This document shows, one piece after another, positions 1-8,256 of a stretch of DNA of 30,550 nt; position 1 is the stretch's first letter; each line of letters starts with the position of its first letter. The notes under the pieces are model-generated. The model was not told the origin of the DNA. It saw only the letters and a list, made by a program, of their open reading frames with translations, and did not search any database. The DNA comes from an uncultured Alphaproteobacteria bacterium. GTDB taxonomy: Bacteria; Pseudomonadota; Alphaproteobacteria; Puniceispirillales; Puniceispirillaceae. The translations under genes were made by a program, and so were the position numbers. The stretch covers positions 1 to 30,550 of the forward strand of contig CAJWDO010000002.1 of NCBI GenBank assembly GCA_913031555.1, in the 5' to 3' direction.

Positions 1-811
1 CATAGATCCGCTCGATCCCGCAGCAGCATTGTCCCGAATTATACATCGCCGCATCAACAAGGGTCGCCACCGCGGCATCCAGATCGGCATCTTCCATCAC
101 ATAGCCGGGGTCCTTGCCACCAAGTTCGGTCCCGACGCCGGTGAAGGTTCCTGCCGCCGCACGTTCCATGGCGCGGCCACCGTCAACCGAACCGGTAAAA
201 TTGAGGAAATCAAACAGCCCGTCACCAATCAGTCTGGCCGTTGTTTCATGATCAAGGCAGATGTTCACGAACAGCGATTCCGGCACGCCGACATTGTGGA
301 AAGCAGCGGCAAGACGGTCCCCGGCAAGCAGCGTCTGGGTGGCATGTTTCAGCACCACCGCATTACCCGCAATCAGCGCCGGCGCGATGGTGTTGATAGC
401 CGTCAGATAAGGGTAGTTCCAGGGCGCAACAACAAACACTACACCATGCGGCAGGCGCCGTATGAACCGTCTGAAACTGTCATCCTCGCCAACCTCGATA
501 TCGGCCAATGTGGTAGCGGCAATCGACGCCATATGGCTGGCTCGCTCCTCAACCCCGCCAAACTCGCCGCCATAGCGCACCGGGCGCCCCATCATACGGG
601 CCAGCTCGGGGACAATTTCGTCATTCACCGCGCCCAGCGCTTTGACACCGGCATTTACCAGCGCAACCCGTTCATCGAGCGGGCGCGCTGCCCACGCGGT
701 CTGCGCCGCACGAGCAGCCTTGATGGTGGCCGTTGCAGCGGCGGCATCCATCGCCTGGCGCACAACCACAACAGCCCCGTCGATAGGTGAAATACAGCTT
801 ATCTCTGCCAT
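1..811 (-). CDS. NAD(P)-dependent aldehyde dehydrogenase (3' end cut by window edge)
   Basis: Oxidises an aldehyde to the acid with NAD(P)+. About 270 codons are visible; the C-terminal part lies beyond base 1. The reading frame shows the ALDH landmarks in order: the APWNYP segment, the GNAVVLK cofactor lysine, NFTGSVDGG, the ELGGK glutamate region, and the catalytic cysteine motif NSGQCCCGIERIY at the window edge. The ATG at 811 follows a strong AGGAAGG ribosome site with a 6-base spacer. It starts 18 bases after the stop of the glutamine-synthetase-like gene, so the two are almost certainly co-transcribed. This neighbour suggests a gamma-glutamyl-aminoaldehyde or related amine-derived aldehyde as substrate (a PuuC-like role). 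That is inference; the exact ALDH subfamily is not determined. Confidence 0.93.
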   Translation of the reverse strand, partial: MAEISCISPIDGAVVVVRQAMDAAAATATIKAARAAQTAWAARPLDERVALVNAGVKALGAVNDEIVPELARMMGRPVRYGGEFGGVEERASHMASIAATTLADIEVGEDDSFRRFIRRLPHGVVFVVAPWNYPYLTAINTIAPALIAGNAVVLKHATQTLLAGDRLAAAFHNVGVPESLFVNICLDHETTARLIGDGLFDFLNFTGSVDGGRAMERAAAGTFTGVGTELGGKDPGYVMEDADLDAAVATLVDAAMYNSGQCCCGIERIY

Positions 812-829
812 GCTCAGCCTTCCTTCCGG

Positions 830-2197
830 TCAAGCGCGCTCGAACCCGCGCGCCACCTCGTAATCCGTCACAACGCGGTCGAATTCCTCGATTTCCCAGC
901 TTGCTGCACGGGCGTAATGCCGGACAACAGCCTCACCAAATTCGGTGCGCAGCATCTTCGAGCGCAGCATCGCAGCTCGCGCCTCACGGAGCGTTGTCGG
1001 CAGCATCGCCGTGCGCCCGCGATAGACATCGCCCTTGGCTGCGGCTGGCAGGTCAAGACCCTCCTCAATGCCTGACAACCCGGCGGCAAGCTGTGCCGCC
1101 ATCGCCAGATACGGGTTGAGATCAGAACCACCAATCCTGCATTCCACCCGCACCCCGGGCGTGCCGTCACCGCAGACACGAAACCCGGCAGTGCGGTTAT
1201 CCACCGACCAGATTATCCGCGTCGGTGCGAACGTGCCCTTGGCAAACCGCTTGTAGCTGTTGATATAGGGCGCCAGAAAATAGGTCGTCTCGCCAGCATA
1301 TTTCAGCAGCCCGGCCAGATATTGCTGCATGATTTTTGACATGCCGAGCGGGGCGTCCAAATCATAGAAGGCAGGCGCGCCGTCCTTCCACAGCGACTGG
1401 TGGATATGCGCTGCCGAACCAACCTTGTCATGATGCCATTTTGGAAGGAATGAAACAGCACGGCCCTGCTGCCAGCCGATTTCCTTGGCTGCATGCTTTG
1501 CGATGGTGTGGTGGTCGGCGGCCAGCATCACCTCGGCATATTTGATGTTCAGCTCTTCCTGCCCAGTCTCGGCCTCGCCCTTGGAATTCTCGACCGGAAT
1601 GCCGGCTGACCGCAGATGATTGCGGAGCGGGCGCATGACATGCTCTTCCTTCGTCGTCTGCAGGATGTGATAATCCTCGTTATAGCCGCTGATCGGGGTA
1701 AGATCGGTGAATCCCGACTTGCGGATTTCCTCGAAGCTCTTCTCGAAGATGAAGAATTCCAGCTCGGTCGCCGTCATCGCCTCGAACCCCATCGCGGCCG
1801 CCCGCGCCACCTGTGCCTTCAGCAGGGCGCGCGGCGAATGCGGCACTTCTTCATGCGTGTGATGGTCCAGCACATCGCACAGCACCAGCGCCGTACCTTC
1901 AAGCCAGGGAACGCGGCGCAGGGTCGAAAGGTCGGGCTTCATGATGTAATCACCGTAGCCCGATTCCCATGACGTGGCCTCGTAACCGTCAGGCGTCGCC
2001 ATTTCCAGGTCGGTCGCCAGCAGATAGTCGCAGCAATGCGTCTCTTCCCAGGCGCTCTCGACGAAATGCTCGGCATGAAAGCGTTTGCCGGCAAGCCGCC
2101 CCTGCATATCGACAAAACAGACAAGCACCGTATCGATCGTGCCTGCCCCGGTTTCCGATTTCAGATCTTCGAAAGAAATATGTCCCGCCATGGTCAC
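830..2197 (-). CDS. Glutamine-synthetase-family ligase, gamma-glutamylpolyamine synthetase-like
   Basis: ATP-dependent ligase of the glutamine synthetase fold, 455 residues. Visible family motifs are the metal-binding ELEFFIF stretch near residue 145, EAETGQEELNIKY, the GSAAHIHQSLW loop carrying the conserved histidine, and RVECRIGGSDLNPYLAMAA near the C-terminus. The NLYDLP adenylylation-site context of housekeeping GlnA is absent: the equivalent part reads GLDLPAAAKGDVYR. This argues against the main nitrogen-assimilation enzyme and for the PuuA/GlnT-like group that gamma-glutamylates amines. The aldehyde dehydrogenase immediately downstream fits an amine or polyamine breakdown pathway. A GTG start at 2197 is preferred because AGGGGG lies 6 bases before it, against 12 for the next ATG at 2191. 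The true amine substrate cannot be read from sequence. Confidence 0.9.
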   Translation of the reverse strand: MTMAGHISFEDLKSETGAGTIDTVLVCFVDMQGRLAGKRFHAEHFVESAWEETHCCDYLLATDLEMATPDGYEATSWESGYGDYIMKPDLSTLRRVPWLEGTALVLCDVLDHHTHEEVPHSPRALLKAQVARAAAMGFEAMTATELEFFIFEKSFEEIRKSGFTDLTPISGYNEDYHILQTTKEEHVMRPLRNHLRSAGIPVENSKGEAETGQEELNIKYAEVMLAADHHTIAKHAAKEIGWQQGRAVSFLPKWHHDKVGSAAHIHQSLWKDGAPAFYDLDAPLGMSKIMQQYLAGLLKYAGETTYFLAPYINSYKRFAKGTFAPTRIIWSVDNRTAGFRVCGDGTPGVRVECRIGGSDLNPYLAMAAQLAAGLSGIEEGLDLPAAAKGDVYRGRTAMLPTTLREARAAMLRSKMLRTEFGEAVVRHYARAASWEIEEFDRVVTDYEVARGFERA

Positions 2198-2203
2198 TTT
2201 GAA

Positions 2204-2209
2204 CCCCCT
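2204..2209 (-). promoter_or_regulatory. Ribosome binding site deciding a GTG start
   Basis: AGGGGG on the minus strand, 6 bases before GTG at 2197 and 12 before ATG at 2191. The spacing favours the GTG start of the glutamine-synthetase-like gene. Confidence 0.6.
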
Positions 2210-2358
2210 GTTGACAGCCGGATAAGCCAGACAGACAGACTAGCCGGTCAGAAGCGTGACGCCAGCCATTTTCGACCTGAATATGATGATATAGTTGGCT
2301 ACACTGATCCTGATATCGATTCCCGTGACCTTTTCATTTTCTGCAAGCTGCGCCCGAC

Positions 2359-3414
2359 ATGCCTCAAATCGACCCTGATCGACTGTACCGTCTTGTGAAC
2401 GACATCTATCTGGCGATGAAGGTGCCGGCGGACATGGCGGCGCATCTCGCGGACACGCTTGTGAAAGCCGATTTGTGGGGGCATTCCTCGCATGGTGTGA
2501 TGCGGACCTTCTGGTATGGCGCGCGGATCGCCAGCGGTGCGACCCGGCTTGATACAACAACGAAGATCATCACCGATACCGGCCCGCTTGTCGCGCTTGA
2601 TGGCGGTGACGGCATCGGCCAATGGGTCACCCAGCAGGCGGTCGATCTGGCGATTGAGCGGGCGCGGCGATTCGGCCTCGCTGCCATCAGCATTCGCAAT
2701 TCCGGGCATTTCGGCACCGCCATGTATTTCACCCGCCAGCTGGCGATGCAGAACATGATCGGCTTTCTGGCGACAAATGCCAGCCCGGCAATCCCGCCGG
2801 CAGGTGGGCGCGAGAAACTGATTGGCAACAACCCACAGAGCTGGGCCGCACCAACCGGACTTGAAACACCCTACCTTCTCGATTTCGCGCATTCGGCGGT
2901 GGCGCGTGGCAAGATCTATCTGGCGCGCGAAAAGGGCGAGGCCATTCCCATCGGATGGGCGCTTGACGCCGATGGACAGCCGACAACCGACCCCGCCGCC
3001 GCCATAGCCGGAACATTGCTGCCAATGGCCGGGCACAAGGGCGCCGGCCTGTCAGCAATGATGGATGTGCTGTCAGGCCTGTTGTCGGGAAGCGAATATG
3101 GTGGCGGTGTCACCGGCCCCTATGTCGCCGACCAGCGAAGCGGCGCCGGTCATTTCCTCATGGCCATCGACATCGCCAGCCTGCGCCCGCTGGACGCATT
3201 CCTTGACGATATGCAGACAATGATAGCCAGCTGGAAGTCCAGCGAGCCGCAGGACGGTGTTGCCGGAATCATGTTCCCCGGCGAGCCGGAATATCGACAT
3301 CAATGCGCCGCGCACACAACCGGAATCGCGTTGCCGGCCGATGTGGTCAGCGATCTTGTCTCGCAGGCCGCCAACCTCGGGATTGTCACTTCGACCAAGG
3401 ATCTGGCCTTTTAG
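2359..3414 (+). CDS. Ldh2-family NAD(P)-dependent oxidoreductase (malate/lactate/ureidoglycolate dehydrogenase type)
   Basis: 351 residues, the normal length of the Ldh2/MDH2 family, which is unrelated in fold to classical Rossmann lactate dehydrogenases. Members oxidise 2-hydroxy acids such as L-malate, L-lactate, sulfolactate or ureidoglycolate. Visible landmarks are the SSHG motif (His45), the catalytic NSGHFG motif (His117), the GNNPQSWAAPT segment and the C-terminal PMAGHKGAGLSAMMD nucleotide-binding stretch. It is transcribed divergently from the glutamine-synthetase-like gene, with 161 bases between them. No strong ribosome site precedes the ATG. The substrate cannot be assigned; nothing nearby specifically points to allantoin or sulfonate metabolism. 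Confidence 0.9.
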   Translation: MPQIDPDRLYRLVNDIYLAMKVPADMAAHLADTLVKADLWGHSSHGVMRTFWYGARIASGATRLDTTTKIITDTGPLVALDGGDGIGQWVTQQAVDLAIERARRFGLAAISIRNSGHFGTAMYFTRQLAMQNMIGFLATNASPAIPPAGGREKLIGNNPQSWAAPTGLETPYLLDFAHSAVARGKIYLAREKGEAIPIGWALDADGQPTTDPAAAIAGTLLPMAGHKGAGLSAMMDVLSGLLSGSEYGGGVTGPYVADQRSGAGHFLMAIDIASLRPLDAFLDDMQTMIASWKSSEPQDGVAGIMFPGEPEYRHQCAAHTTGIALPADVVSDLVSQAANLGIVTSTKDLAF

Positions 3415-3422
3415 ATGAAAGA

Positions 3423-4007
3423 TCAGACGATCTGGCAGGCTTCGTCGAAATCAAGCCTTGCAGCCCGGCCATGAAGCTTTTCGCCGTCCCCATAACCGAG
3501 ATTGATCAGAAAGTTGGAACGCCACGTCGTTCCTTCATAGAACAGCTCGTCAGCAACGGCGTTCTTGAAGCCAGACATCGGCCCGCAATCAAGTCCCATG
3601 CCGCGCGCCACGGTCATCAGGAATCCGGCCTGCAGCGAGCTGTTGCGAAGCGCCAGCTTCTCCACCGCCGGCTCGGGAAGCGATGCCTCCTTCGGCGGAT
3701 TTTCCATATGCGGCGCCAGCCGCGGGTAATTCTCGAAAAACGCCATGTCATAGGCAATAATCGCTGTCACAGGGGCCGATTTTATCTTCTCGACATTGCC
3801 TGGCAGCGAGGCCTGAAGAAGCTTTTCCTTGCCCTCCGCCGAGGTCACGAAAGTGACCCGCATCGGGCAGGAATTCGACGCGGACGGGGCGAATTTCGCC
3901 ACATCATAGAGCGCGCGAAGCTGATCTTCGCTGACCGGCTTGTCGGAAAAGAATTTATATGAGCGCGCCTCGGTGAAAAGCTGCTCGAGCGTCATGTCGT
4001 TGGCCAT
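3423..4007 (-). CDS. rutE: Nitroreductase-family FMN oxidoreductase, RutE/malonic semialdehyde reductase-like
   Basis: 194 residues. The frame aligns by eye with the RutE/HadB branch of the nitroreductase family along its length: an LFTEARSYKFF start, APSASNSCPMR (FMN-binding arginine region), NSSLQAGFLM, GLDCGPMSGF, NFLINLGYG and the closing LDFDEACQIV. RutE reduces malonic semialdehyde to 3-hydroxypropionate in uracil breakdown. No other rut genes are present here, so a general FMN-dependent reductase role is equally possible. An AAAGGA ribosome site precedes the ATG. It converges on the Ldh2 gene with an 8-base gap. Family is confident; exact substrate is not. Confidence 0.85.
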   Translation of the reverse strand: MANDMTLEQLFTEARSYKFFSDKPVSEDQLRALYDVAKFAPSASNSCPMRVTFVTSAEGKEKLLQASLPGNVEKIKSAPVTAIIAYDMAFFENYPRLAPHMENPPKEASLPEPAVEKLALRNSSLQAGFLMTVARGMGLDCGPMSGFKNAVADELFYEGTTWRSNFLINLGYGDGEKLHGRAARLDFDEACQIV

Positions 4008-4070
4008 TGAAAACGTCCTTTTGGCTGTCGGCGGGCCGGATTTGCCGCATATGGTGGGTGGATTCTTTTT

Positions 4071-4090
4071 CGGGGATGTTCGGGGATGTT
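4071..4090. repeat. Perfect 10-bp tandem duplication
   Basis: CGGGGATGTT occurs twice back to back, in the 105-base gap upstream of the nitroreductase gene and downstream of the short cyclic-nucleotide-domain-like gene. Function unknown; it may be a replication slip. Confidence 0.8.
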
Positions 4091-4112
4091 CATTGCCTGC
4101 ACGCGGACGCGC

Positions 4113-4415
4113 TCAGGGCTTTTGAATGTCTTCGGGTGAAAGACTGCGATAGATTTTCAGCCGTTGCCACTGCTCTTCATTCATCAGATTGGCGTCGGCA
4201 AGCCGGTTCGTCAGGTTCCGGATCAACGCCCGCAATACCGGATCGGCATCGCCAAGCTTGCGCCGCATGGTCGAGGCATCGATGACATCGACCACGGCGT
4301 TGGTGGCCGTTACGGCGCGTAACGTGCGTTCGCGCTCCCCCATTCTCGAGGCCATTTCGCAAAAGAGTTCACCCTGTTTGAGAGGCTTGCGTACCATATT
4401 CAAAACAATTTTCAT
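4113..4415 (-). CDS. Short protein resembling the C-terminal half of a cyclic-nucleotide-binding domain
   Basis: 100 residues. Residues 14-75 resemble the second half of a Crp/CAP_ED domain: QGELFCEMA matches the phosphate-binding cassette (usual form GxxFGEMA), followed by the typical strand TLRAVTATNAVVDVIDASTM and helix DPVLRALIRNLTNRL. The N-terminal beta strands of the domain are missing. No remnant was found upstream: the frame extends only to a TTG at 4484, and the added 23 residues are not domain-like. The ATG at 4415 has an AGGAG ribosome site at 8-base spacing, so the short form looks translated rather than dead. It is probably a truncated relative of a single-domain cNMP-binding protein. 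Whether it binds a nucleotide is doubtful, and its function is unknown. Confidence 0.7.
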   Translation of the reverse strand: MKIVLNMVRKPLKQGELFCEMASRMGERERTLRAVTATNAVVDVIDASTMRRKLGDADPVLRALIRNLTNRLADANLMNEEQWQRLKIYRSLSPEDIQKP

Positions 4416-4423
4416 CACGCATA

Positions 4424-4428
4424 CTCCT
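4424..4428 (-). promoter_or_regulatory. Ribosome binding site deciding the start of the short cNMP-domain-like gene
   Basis: AGGAG on the minus strand, 8 bases before ATG at 4415. It supports the 100-residue form over the longer TTG-initiated frame from 4484. Confidence 0.65.
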
Positions 4429-4575
4429 GGTAAACCGCCGGGTGAGCATAGCAGAAAGCCAACAATATCTGTCCCGGACTTCAACGGCTTCTACTTGGCA
4501 TCTACTTTTCGGCAAAACAGCGCCGTATGTAAAGAGCCACCTGCAAGTCCGTGCTGCCATCGCGAGCCGCATTCC

Positions 4576-4600
4576 GGGTCGACAAGTCTGGGTCGACAAG
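4576..4600. repeat. Direct repeat GGGTCGACAAG x2, upstream of the amidase
   Basis: Two exact 11-base copies (4576-4586 and 4590-4600), each containing the palindrome GTCGAC and separated by 3 bases (14-base period). They lie in the 256-base gap between the divergent short cNMP-domain-like gene and the amidase, about 70 bases before the amidase start. They could be an operator; no regulator is identified. Confidence 0.6.
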
Positions 4601-4671
4601 GCGTCAGAGCCATGCCAGCATCGATAACAGACTCATGACTTTTCGACTGAATCACCCAGGGAATGTAAGGC

Positions 4672-6111
4672 ATGACATTGTCAGACGGATTTACCGGGCC
4701 GGATCTGTGCCGCCTGCAAGCCCATGAAATCATCGCCATGCTCAGAGCAGGCGAGATCAGCCCGCGTGATTGTCTTGATGCCGCCTTTGCCAGAATCGAG
4801 GCTGTTGAGCCTGTCGTCAACGCCATGCCAACCATCTGTCCGGAACGCGCCTATGAAGCCGGCGAAAGGCTTGACCGGCAGCATCCCGACATTGCCGGTG
4901 GACTTGCCGGCCTGCCAATCGCCATCAAGGACCTGACCATGGTGGCTGGCGTGCGCACAACCTTTGGCACCGAAGGCCATGCCGATTTCGTCCCCGAGAC
5001 CAGCGACCCGCTTGTCACGCGGCTGGAATCGCGTGGCGGCATTGTCGCTGGCAAGACCAACACCCCGGAAATGGGTGCCGGTGGTAACACCTTCAACGAT
5101 GTTTTCGGACCGACGCTGAACCCGTGGGACACAAGGCTGAATGCCGGTGGATCATCCGGTGGTGCGGCAACCTCGCTTGCCACCGGTGAAGTCTGGCTGA
5201 GCCATGGGTCCGACCATGGTGGCAGCCTTCGCACACCGGCCTGCTATTGCGGGGTTGTCGGTCTGCGACCAAGCCCCGGCCGCGCCCCCAGCGCCGGCCC
5301 TGCCGGCTTTACCACCGAGGGTGTGCAGGGGCCAATGGCGCGCTCGGTACGGGACTGCGCCATTTTCCTTGACGCCATGGCGGGGTTTGCGCCAGCGCTG
5401 CCAATATCCTATCCGGGGCCACGGACAGGCCGGTTCGAGGATGCGGTGATCGAGGCATCTCCGAAGTTGAAAATCGCCTTTTCAGCTGATTTTAACGGCA
5501 TGGCAAAGGTCGATCCGGAGGTTTTGGCGCATCTGCGGGGCGTTCTTGGGAAGATCGCGGGACATGGTGCCATCATTGAGGAGACCTGCCCCGACCTGTC
5601 TGATCTGGAGCGAACCTATTACACGCTTCGTGGGTTTGACATGGCGATTGCGGCGCGGCGGACGCCTGATAATATTTCGCGCCATTTCAAACAGACGCTG
5701 GCAGACAACATGGCGTTCGGGCAACGCATGACAGTTGATGATATCGCCGACGCGGCGCTGGACCGGACGGTGATTTTCAACAATCTTGCGGTCTTCCTTG
5801 AAACCTTTGATGTCCTTGCCTGCCCCACCGTCGGCTGCATGCCGCATCCGCAGACCGAGGAATGGGTTCGCGAAATCGACGGACACCGTCTGGATGGCTA
5901 TATGGACTGGCTTCGCTTTGCCTTTCTGGCGACAACAACCGGGCTGCCAGCCATTTCGGTTCCGGTGGGGCCGGGGCCAAATGGACTGCCAATCGGGATT
6001 CAGCTGATCGGGCGGCCGCGCGGCGAGGCAGAATTGCTGGCCGCGGCGCAGGTTTTCGAGAGTGTCGTCGGCGGACCGATGGTGCCCATTGACCCGATGG
6101 TCAGGGTCTGA
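4672..6111 (+). CDS. Amidase-signature-family hydrolase
   Basis: 479 residues, the full length of amidase-signature enzymes, which hydrolyse amide bonds with a Ser-cisSer-Lys triad. The triad context is visible: Lys86 in LPIAIKDL, the glycine/serine-rich GGSSGG with Ser161/Ser162, and the likely nucleophile Ser185 in GSDHGGSLRTPA. No GatB or GatC partner is nearby, and the C-terminus is not GatA-like, so a stand-alone amidase is more likely than a tRNA amidotransferase subunit. The ATG follows a weak GGAATGTAAGG stretch. It overlaps the end of the convergent transporter gene by 11 bases. Substrate unknown. Confidence 0.92.
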   Translation: MTLSDGFTGPDLCRLQAHEIIAMLRAGEISPRDCLDAAFARIEAVEPVVNAMPTICPERAYEAGERLDRQHPDIAGGLAGLPIAIKDLTMVAGVRTTFGTEGHADFVPETSDPLVTRLESRGGIVAGKTNTPEMGAGGNTFNDVFGPTLNPWDTRLNAGGSSGGAATSLATGEVWLSHGSDHGGSLRTPACYCGVVGLRPSPGRAPSAGPAGFTTEGVQGPMARSVRDCAIFLDAMAGFAPALPISYPGPRTGRFEDAVIEASPKLKIAFSADFNGMAKVDPEVLAHLRGVLGKIAGHGAIIEETCPDLSDLERTYYTLRGFDMAIAARRTPDNISRHFKQTLADNMAFGQRMTVDDIADAALDRTVIFNNLAVFLETFDVLACPTVGCMPHPQTEEWVREIDGHRLDGYMDWLRFAFLATTTGLPAISVPVGPGPNGLPIGIQLIGRPRGEAELLAAAQVFESVVGGPMVPIDPMVRV

Positions 6112-7063
6112 CACCCCGCAGGACAAAATCCAGCAACCGCCCATCCATCACCGTCAATCCGGCGACAATCAAACCCAGCCCGGCTATGTGATGTGCCAGC
6201 AGGTGCTCGCCAAGAAACATAATACCAAGAAGGATCGCGCTGGCCGGCACAAGCATGGTGACAAGTGACAGGTTGGTCGCACCGGCGCTGGCAAGAATGC
6301 GAAAATACAGCCCATAGGCAAACGCCGTGCATATCACCGCGATGGCGATAACCGCCAGAATCGCGTCACTGGACGGCGCTGCCAGTGTCCAGGGCCGATC
6401 GATCAACAGCACAAGCGGCAATAGAAAGAGACTTGCCATCGAAACCTGTCCTGTGGCCGTCACCAGCGGTGACACGCCAAGGCCCCGAAAGCGGCGGCCA
6501 TAGGCGGCAACGAATCCATAGCTTAACGACGCGCCAAGCAGCGCGCATTGCGCTGCCAACACGCCTCCTGCCTCCTCGCGAACAGCCCCGCCCATCATCA
6601 CCGCGACTCCGGCAATGCCAACAAGGATACCGGCGATCTGGCGAAGCGAGATCTTTTCATCATTTGTCATGAGATGCGCCATGATGGCGGCAAAGATCGG
6701 AGTGGTGGCGTTGAGAATGGCAGCCTGCCCCGAGGCAACATAACCCTGCGCCCAGACAATCAGGCCGAACGGCAGCACATTGTTGAACAGGCCCATGATG
6801 GCGAAGGCCCATAAAAGGCCAGGCGCGCGGGGAATTTCGATTCCCTTCAGGCGGATCACCAGCAGCAGAATCACGGCGGCGATACCAACCCGGCCTAGGA
6901 CTATGGTCAGGACCGGCAGCTCACGTACCGCCACCGCGTTGAAGAAGAATGAACCGCCCCAGATGATCGCCAGCAACAGCAGCATCCCCCATTCGAGAGC
7001 GTGCATCTGGCGATTGATGGCAGGGGTCGTCACGCTGGCAACTGGGCGGGCGCAGCAGACCAT
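6101..7063 (-). CDS. EamA/DMT-family inner-membrane transporter
   Basis: About 320 residues with two EamA repeats and about ten hydrophobic segments. The first, MLLLLAIIWGGSFFF, carries the WGGSFF pattern common at the start of DMT carriers. LNATTPIFAAIMAHL and SLVTMLVPASAILLGIMFLGEHL mark the ends of the first and second halves. Likely exports a small metabolite or amino acid; the substrate is not predictable. The start is uncertain: ATG at 7063 gives a 19-residue hydrophilic leader, while ATG at 7006 starts right before the first membrane segment. Neither has a good ribosome site; only a GGA about 10 bases before 7063 is visible. Confidence 0.88.
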   Translation of the reverse strand: MVCCARPVASVTTPAINRQMHALEWGMLLLLAIIWGGSFFFNAVAVRELPVLTIVLGRVGIAAVILLLVIRLKGIEIPRAPGLLWAFAIMGLFNNVLPFGLIVWAQGYVASGQAAILNATTPIFAAIMAHLMTNDEKISLRQIAGILVGIAGVAVMMGGAVREEAGGVLAAQCALLGASLSYGFVAAYGRRFRGLGVSPLVTATGQVSMASLFLLPLVLLIDRPWTLAAPSSDAILAVIAIAVICTAFAYGLYFRILASAGATNLSLVTMLVPASAILLGIMFLGEHLLAHHIAGLGLIVAGLTVMDGRLLDFVLRGVRP

Positions 7064-7131
7064 TCGGAATCAATCCGCCTGAGTTCAGCTTTGCTCTGGC
7101 GGGCTGTCTTCATGCATCTGGCCATAATGGA

Positions 7132-8136
7132 TCAACAATATTTCTCGGGGCCATCCCACTGCGCCGCCGAATAGCGGTCGCCATGTGCCCATCCGACGGG
7201 AAGCGCTTCCTCGATGGCCGCCAGCGCCGCCGCATCGAGATCAAGGCTGGCACCTTCACAATGTTGACGAAGATGTTCTGGAGAGCGGGTACCGGGGATC
7301 GGAATCACTTGCTCACCCTGGTGCAACAGCCATGCGATGGCAAGGGACGCGGCAGAGGTTCCCATATCCGCGGCAAGGCGTCTAAATCCCTCACCAGCAG
7401 CGATATTGGCCGACAGGTTCGGTTCCTGGAAGCGCGGATTGACCTTCAGAAACGGCAAGCCGGCAGCCTTTTCCGGAGAATGCGGCTTGTCGGTCAGAAG
7501 TGAGCGACCAACCGGAGAAAACGCAACAAGCGCGGTTCCCAACTCCGCTGTCGCCTGAACAAGACCAAGCTCGGGATAGCGCACGGCAAGCGAATATTCG
7601 GACTGCACCGCCATCACCGGATGCACGGCGTTGGCACGGCGAAGCGACGATGGCGCGATTTCCGAATAGCCAAAGCCGCCAATCTTGCCTTTCTTGATCA
7701 GACCGGCGAGTGTTTCCGTCACCTCTTCGATAGGTGTCGCAGTATCGCGGCGGTGAACATAGAAGAGGTCAATCCGGTCAACGCCAAGCCGCTTCAACGA
7801 TCCGTCAAGCTCTGCCTCGAGATGCGCTGGCGAATTGTTGAAGGCGCGCGCGCCCGTATCGGGATCCTTGGTGATGCCGGCCTTTGTCGCGATGGAGAAC
7901 AGGTCGCTGCTCTGGTTTCCCTGCTTGGCAAGAAAGCTGCCGATGGCGGCTTCTGACCTGAGTGGCCCATAGACGTTCGATGTGTCGATATGCGTGACGC
8001 CTTCATCGAGCGCGGCGGTGAGAATGGCATGTGACTGCGCTTCGTCGGTCGTGCCGTAGAAATCGCTGAAGGACATCGCGCCAATGCCAATGGCGGAAAT
8101 AAGAGGGCCAGAGGCACCAAGTCGTCTTGTTTTCAT
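7132..8136 (-). CDS. Aldo/keto reductase
   Basis: NADPH-dependent carbonyl reductase of the AKR (beta/alpha)8-barrel family, 334 residues from the ATG at 8136. The catalytic tetrad is visible: Asp51 and Tyr56 in HIDTSNVYG, Lys85 in SIATKAG, His128 in DLFYVHRRD. The nucleotide-binding end is IPIPGTRSPEHLRQH near the C-terminus, with the Gly-Thr-Arg motif. It resembles AKR13-type enzymes acting on small aldehydes. GGAT lies just before the ATG; a TTG five codons upstream (8151) is possible but less likely. It lies downstream of the small lipoprotein gene on the same strand with a 120-base gap. Substrate unknown. Confidence 0.9.
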   Translation of the reverse strand: MKTRRLGASGPLISAIGIGAMSFSDFYGTTDEAQSHAILTAALDEGVTHIDTSNVYGPLRSEAAIGSFLAKQGNQSSDLFSIATKAGITKDPDTGARAFNNSPAHLEAELDGSLKRLGVDRIDLFYVHRRDTATPIEEVTETLAGLIKKGKIGGFGYSEIAPSSLRRANAVHPVMAVQSEYSLAVRYPELGLVQATAELGTALVAFSPVGRSLLTDKPHSPEKAAGLPFLKVNPRFQEPNLSANIAAGEGFRRLAADMGTSAASLAIAWLLHQGEQVIPIPGTRSPEHLRQHCEGASLDLDAAALAAIEEALPVGWAHGDRYSAAQWDGPEKYC

Positions 8137-8256
8137 GTCAGATCCAATCAAATGTCAGCGTCAGACGATGCCCCGGAGAGAGAAAAAACTCACTCACACA
8201 AAACCCACCCGATACCGTCACCGGCATCGGCCGTCAGGAATCACTATATCCGGATG

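Noticed and set aside
1197..1205. DnaA-box-like TTATCCACC
   Set aside because: Single site inside the glutamine-synthetase-like coding sequence, far from dnaA; most likely chance.
4416..4660. Search for the missing N-terminal half of the cNMP domain in other frames
   Set aside because: None of the three minus-strand frames here shows beta-roll-like sequence; no simple frameshift explains the truncation.
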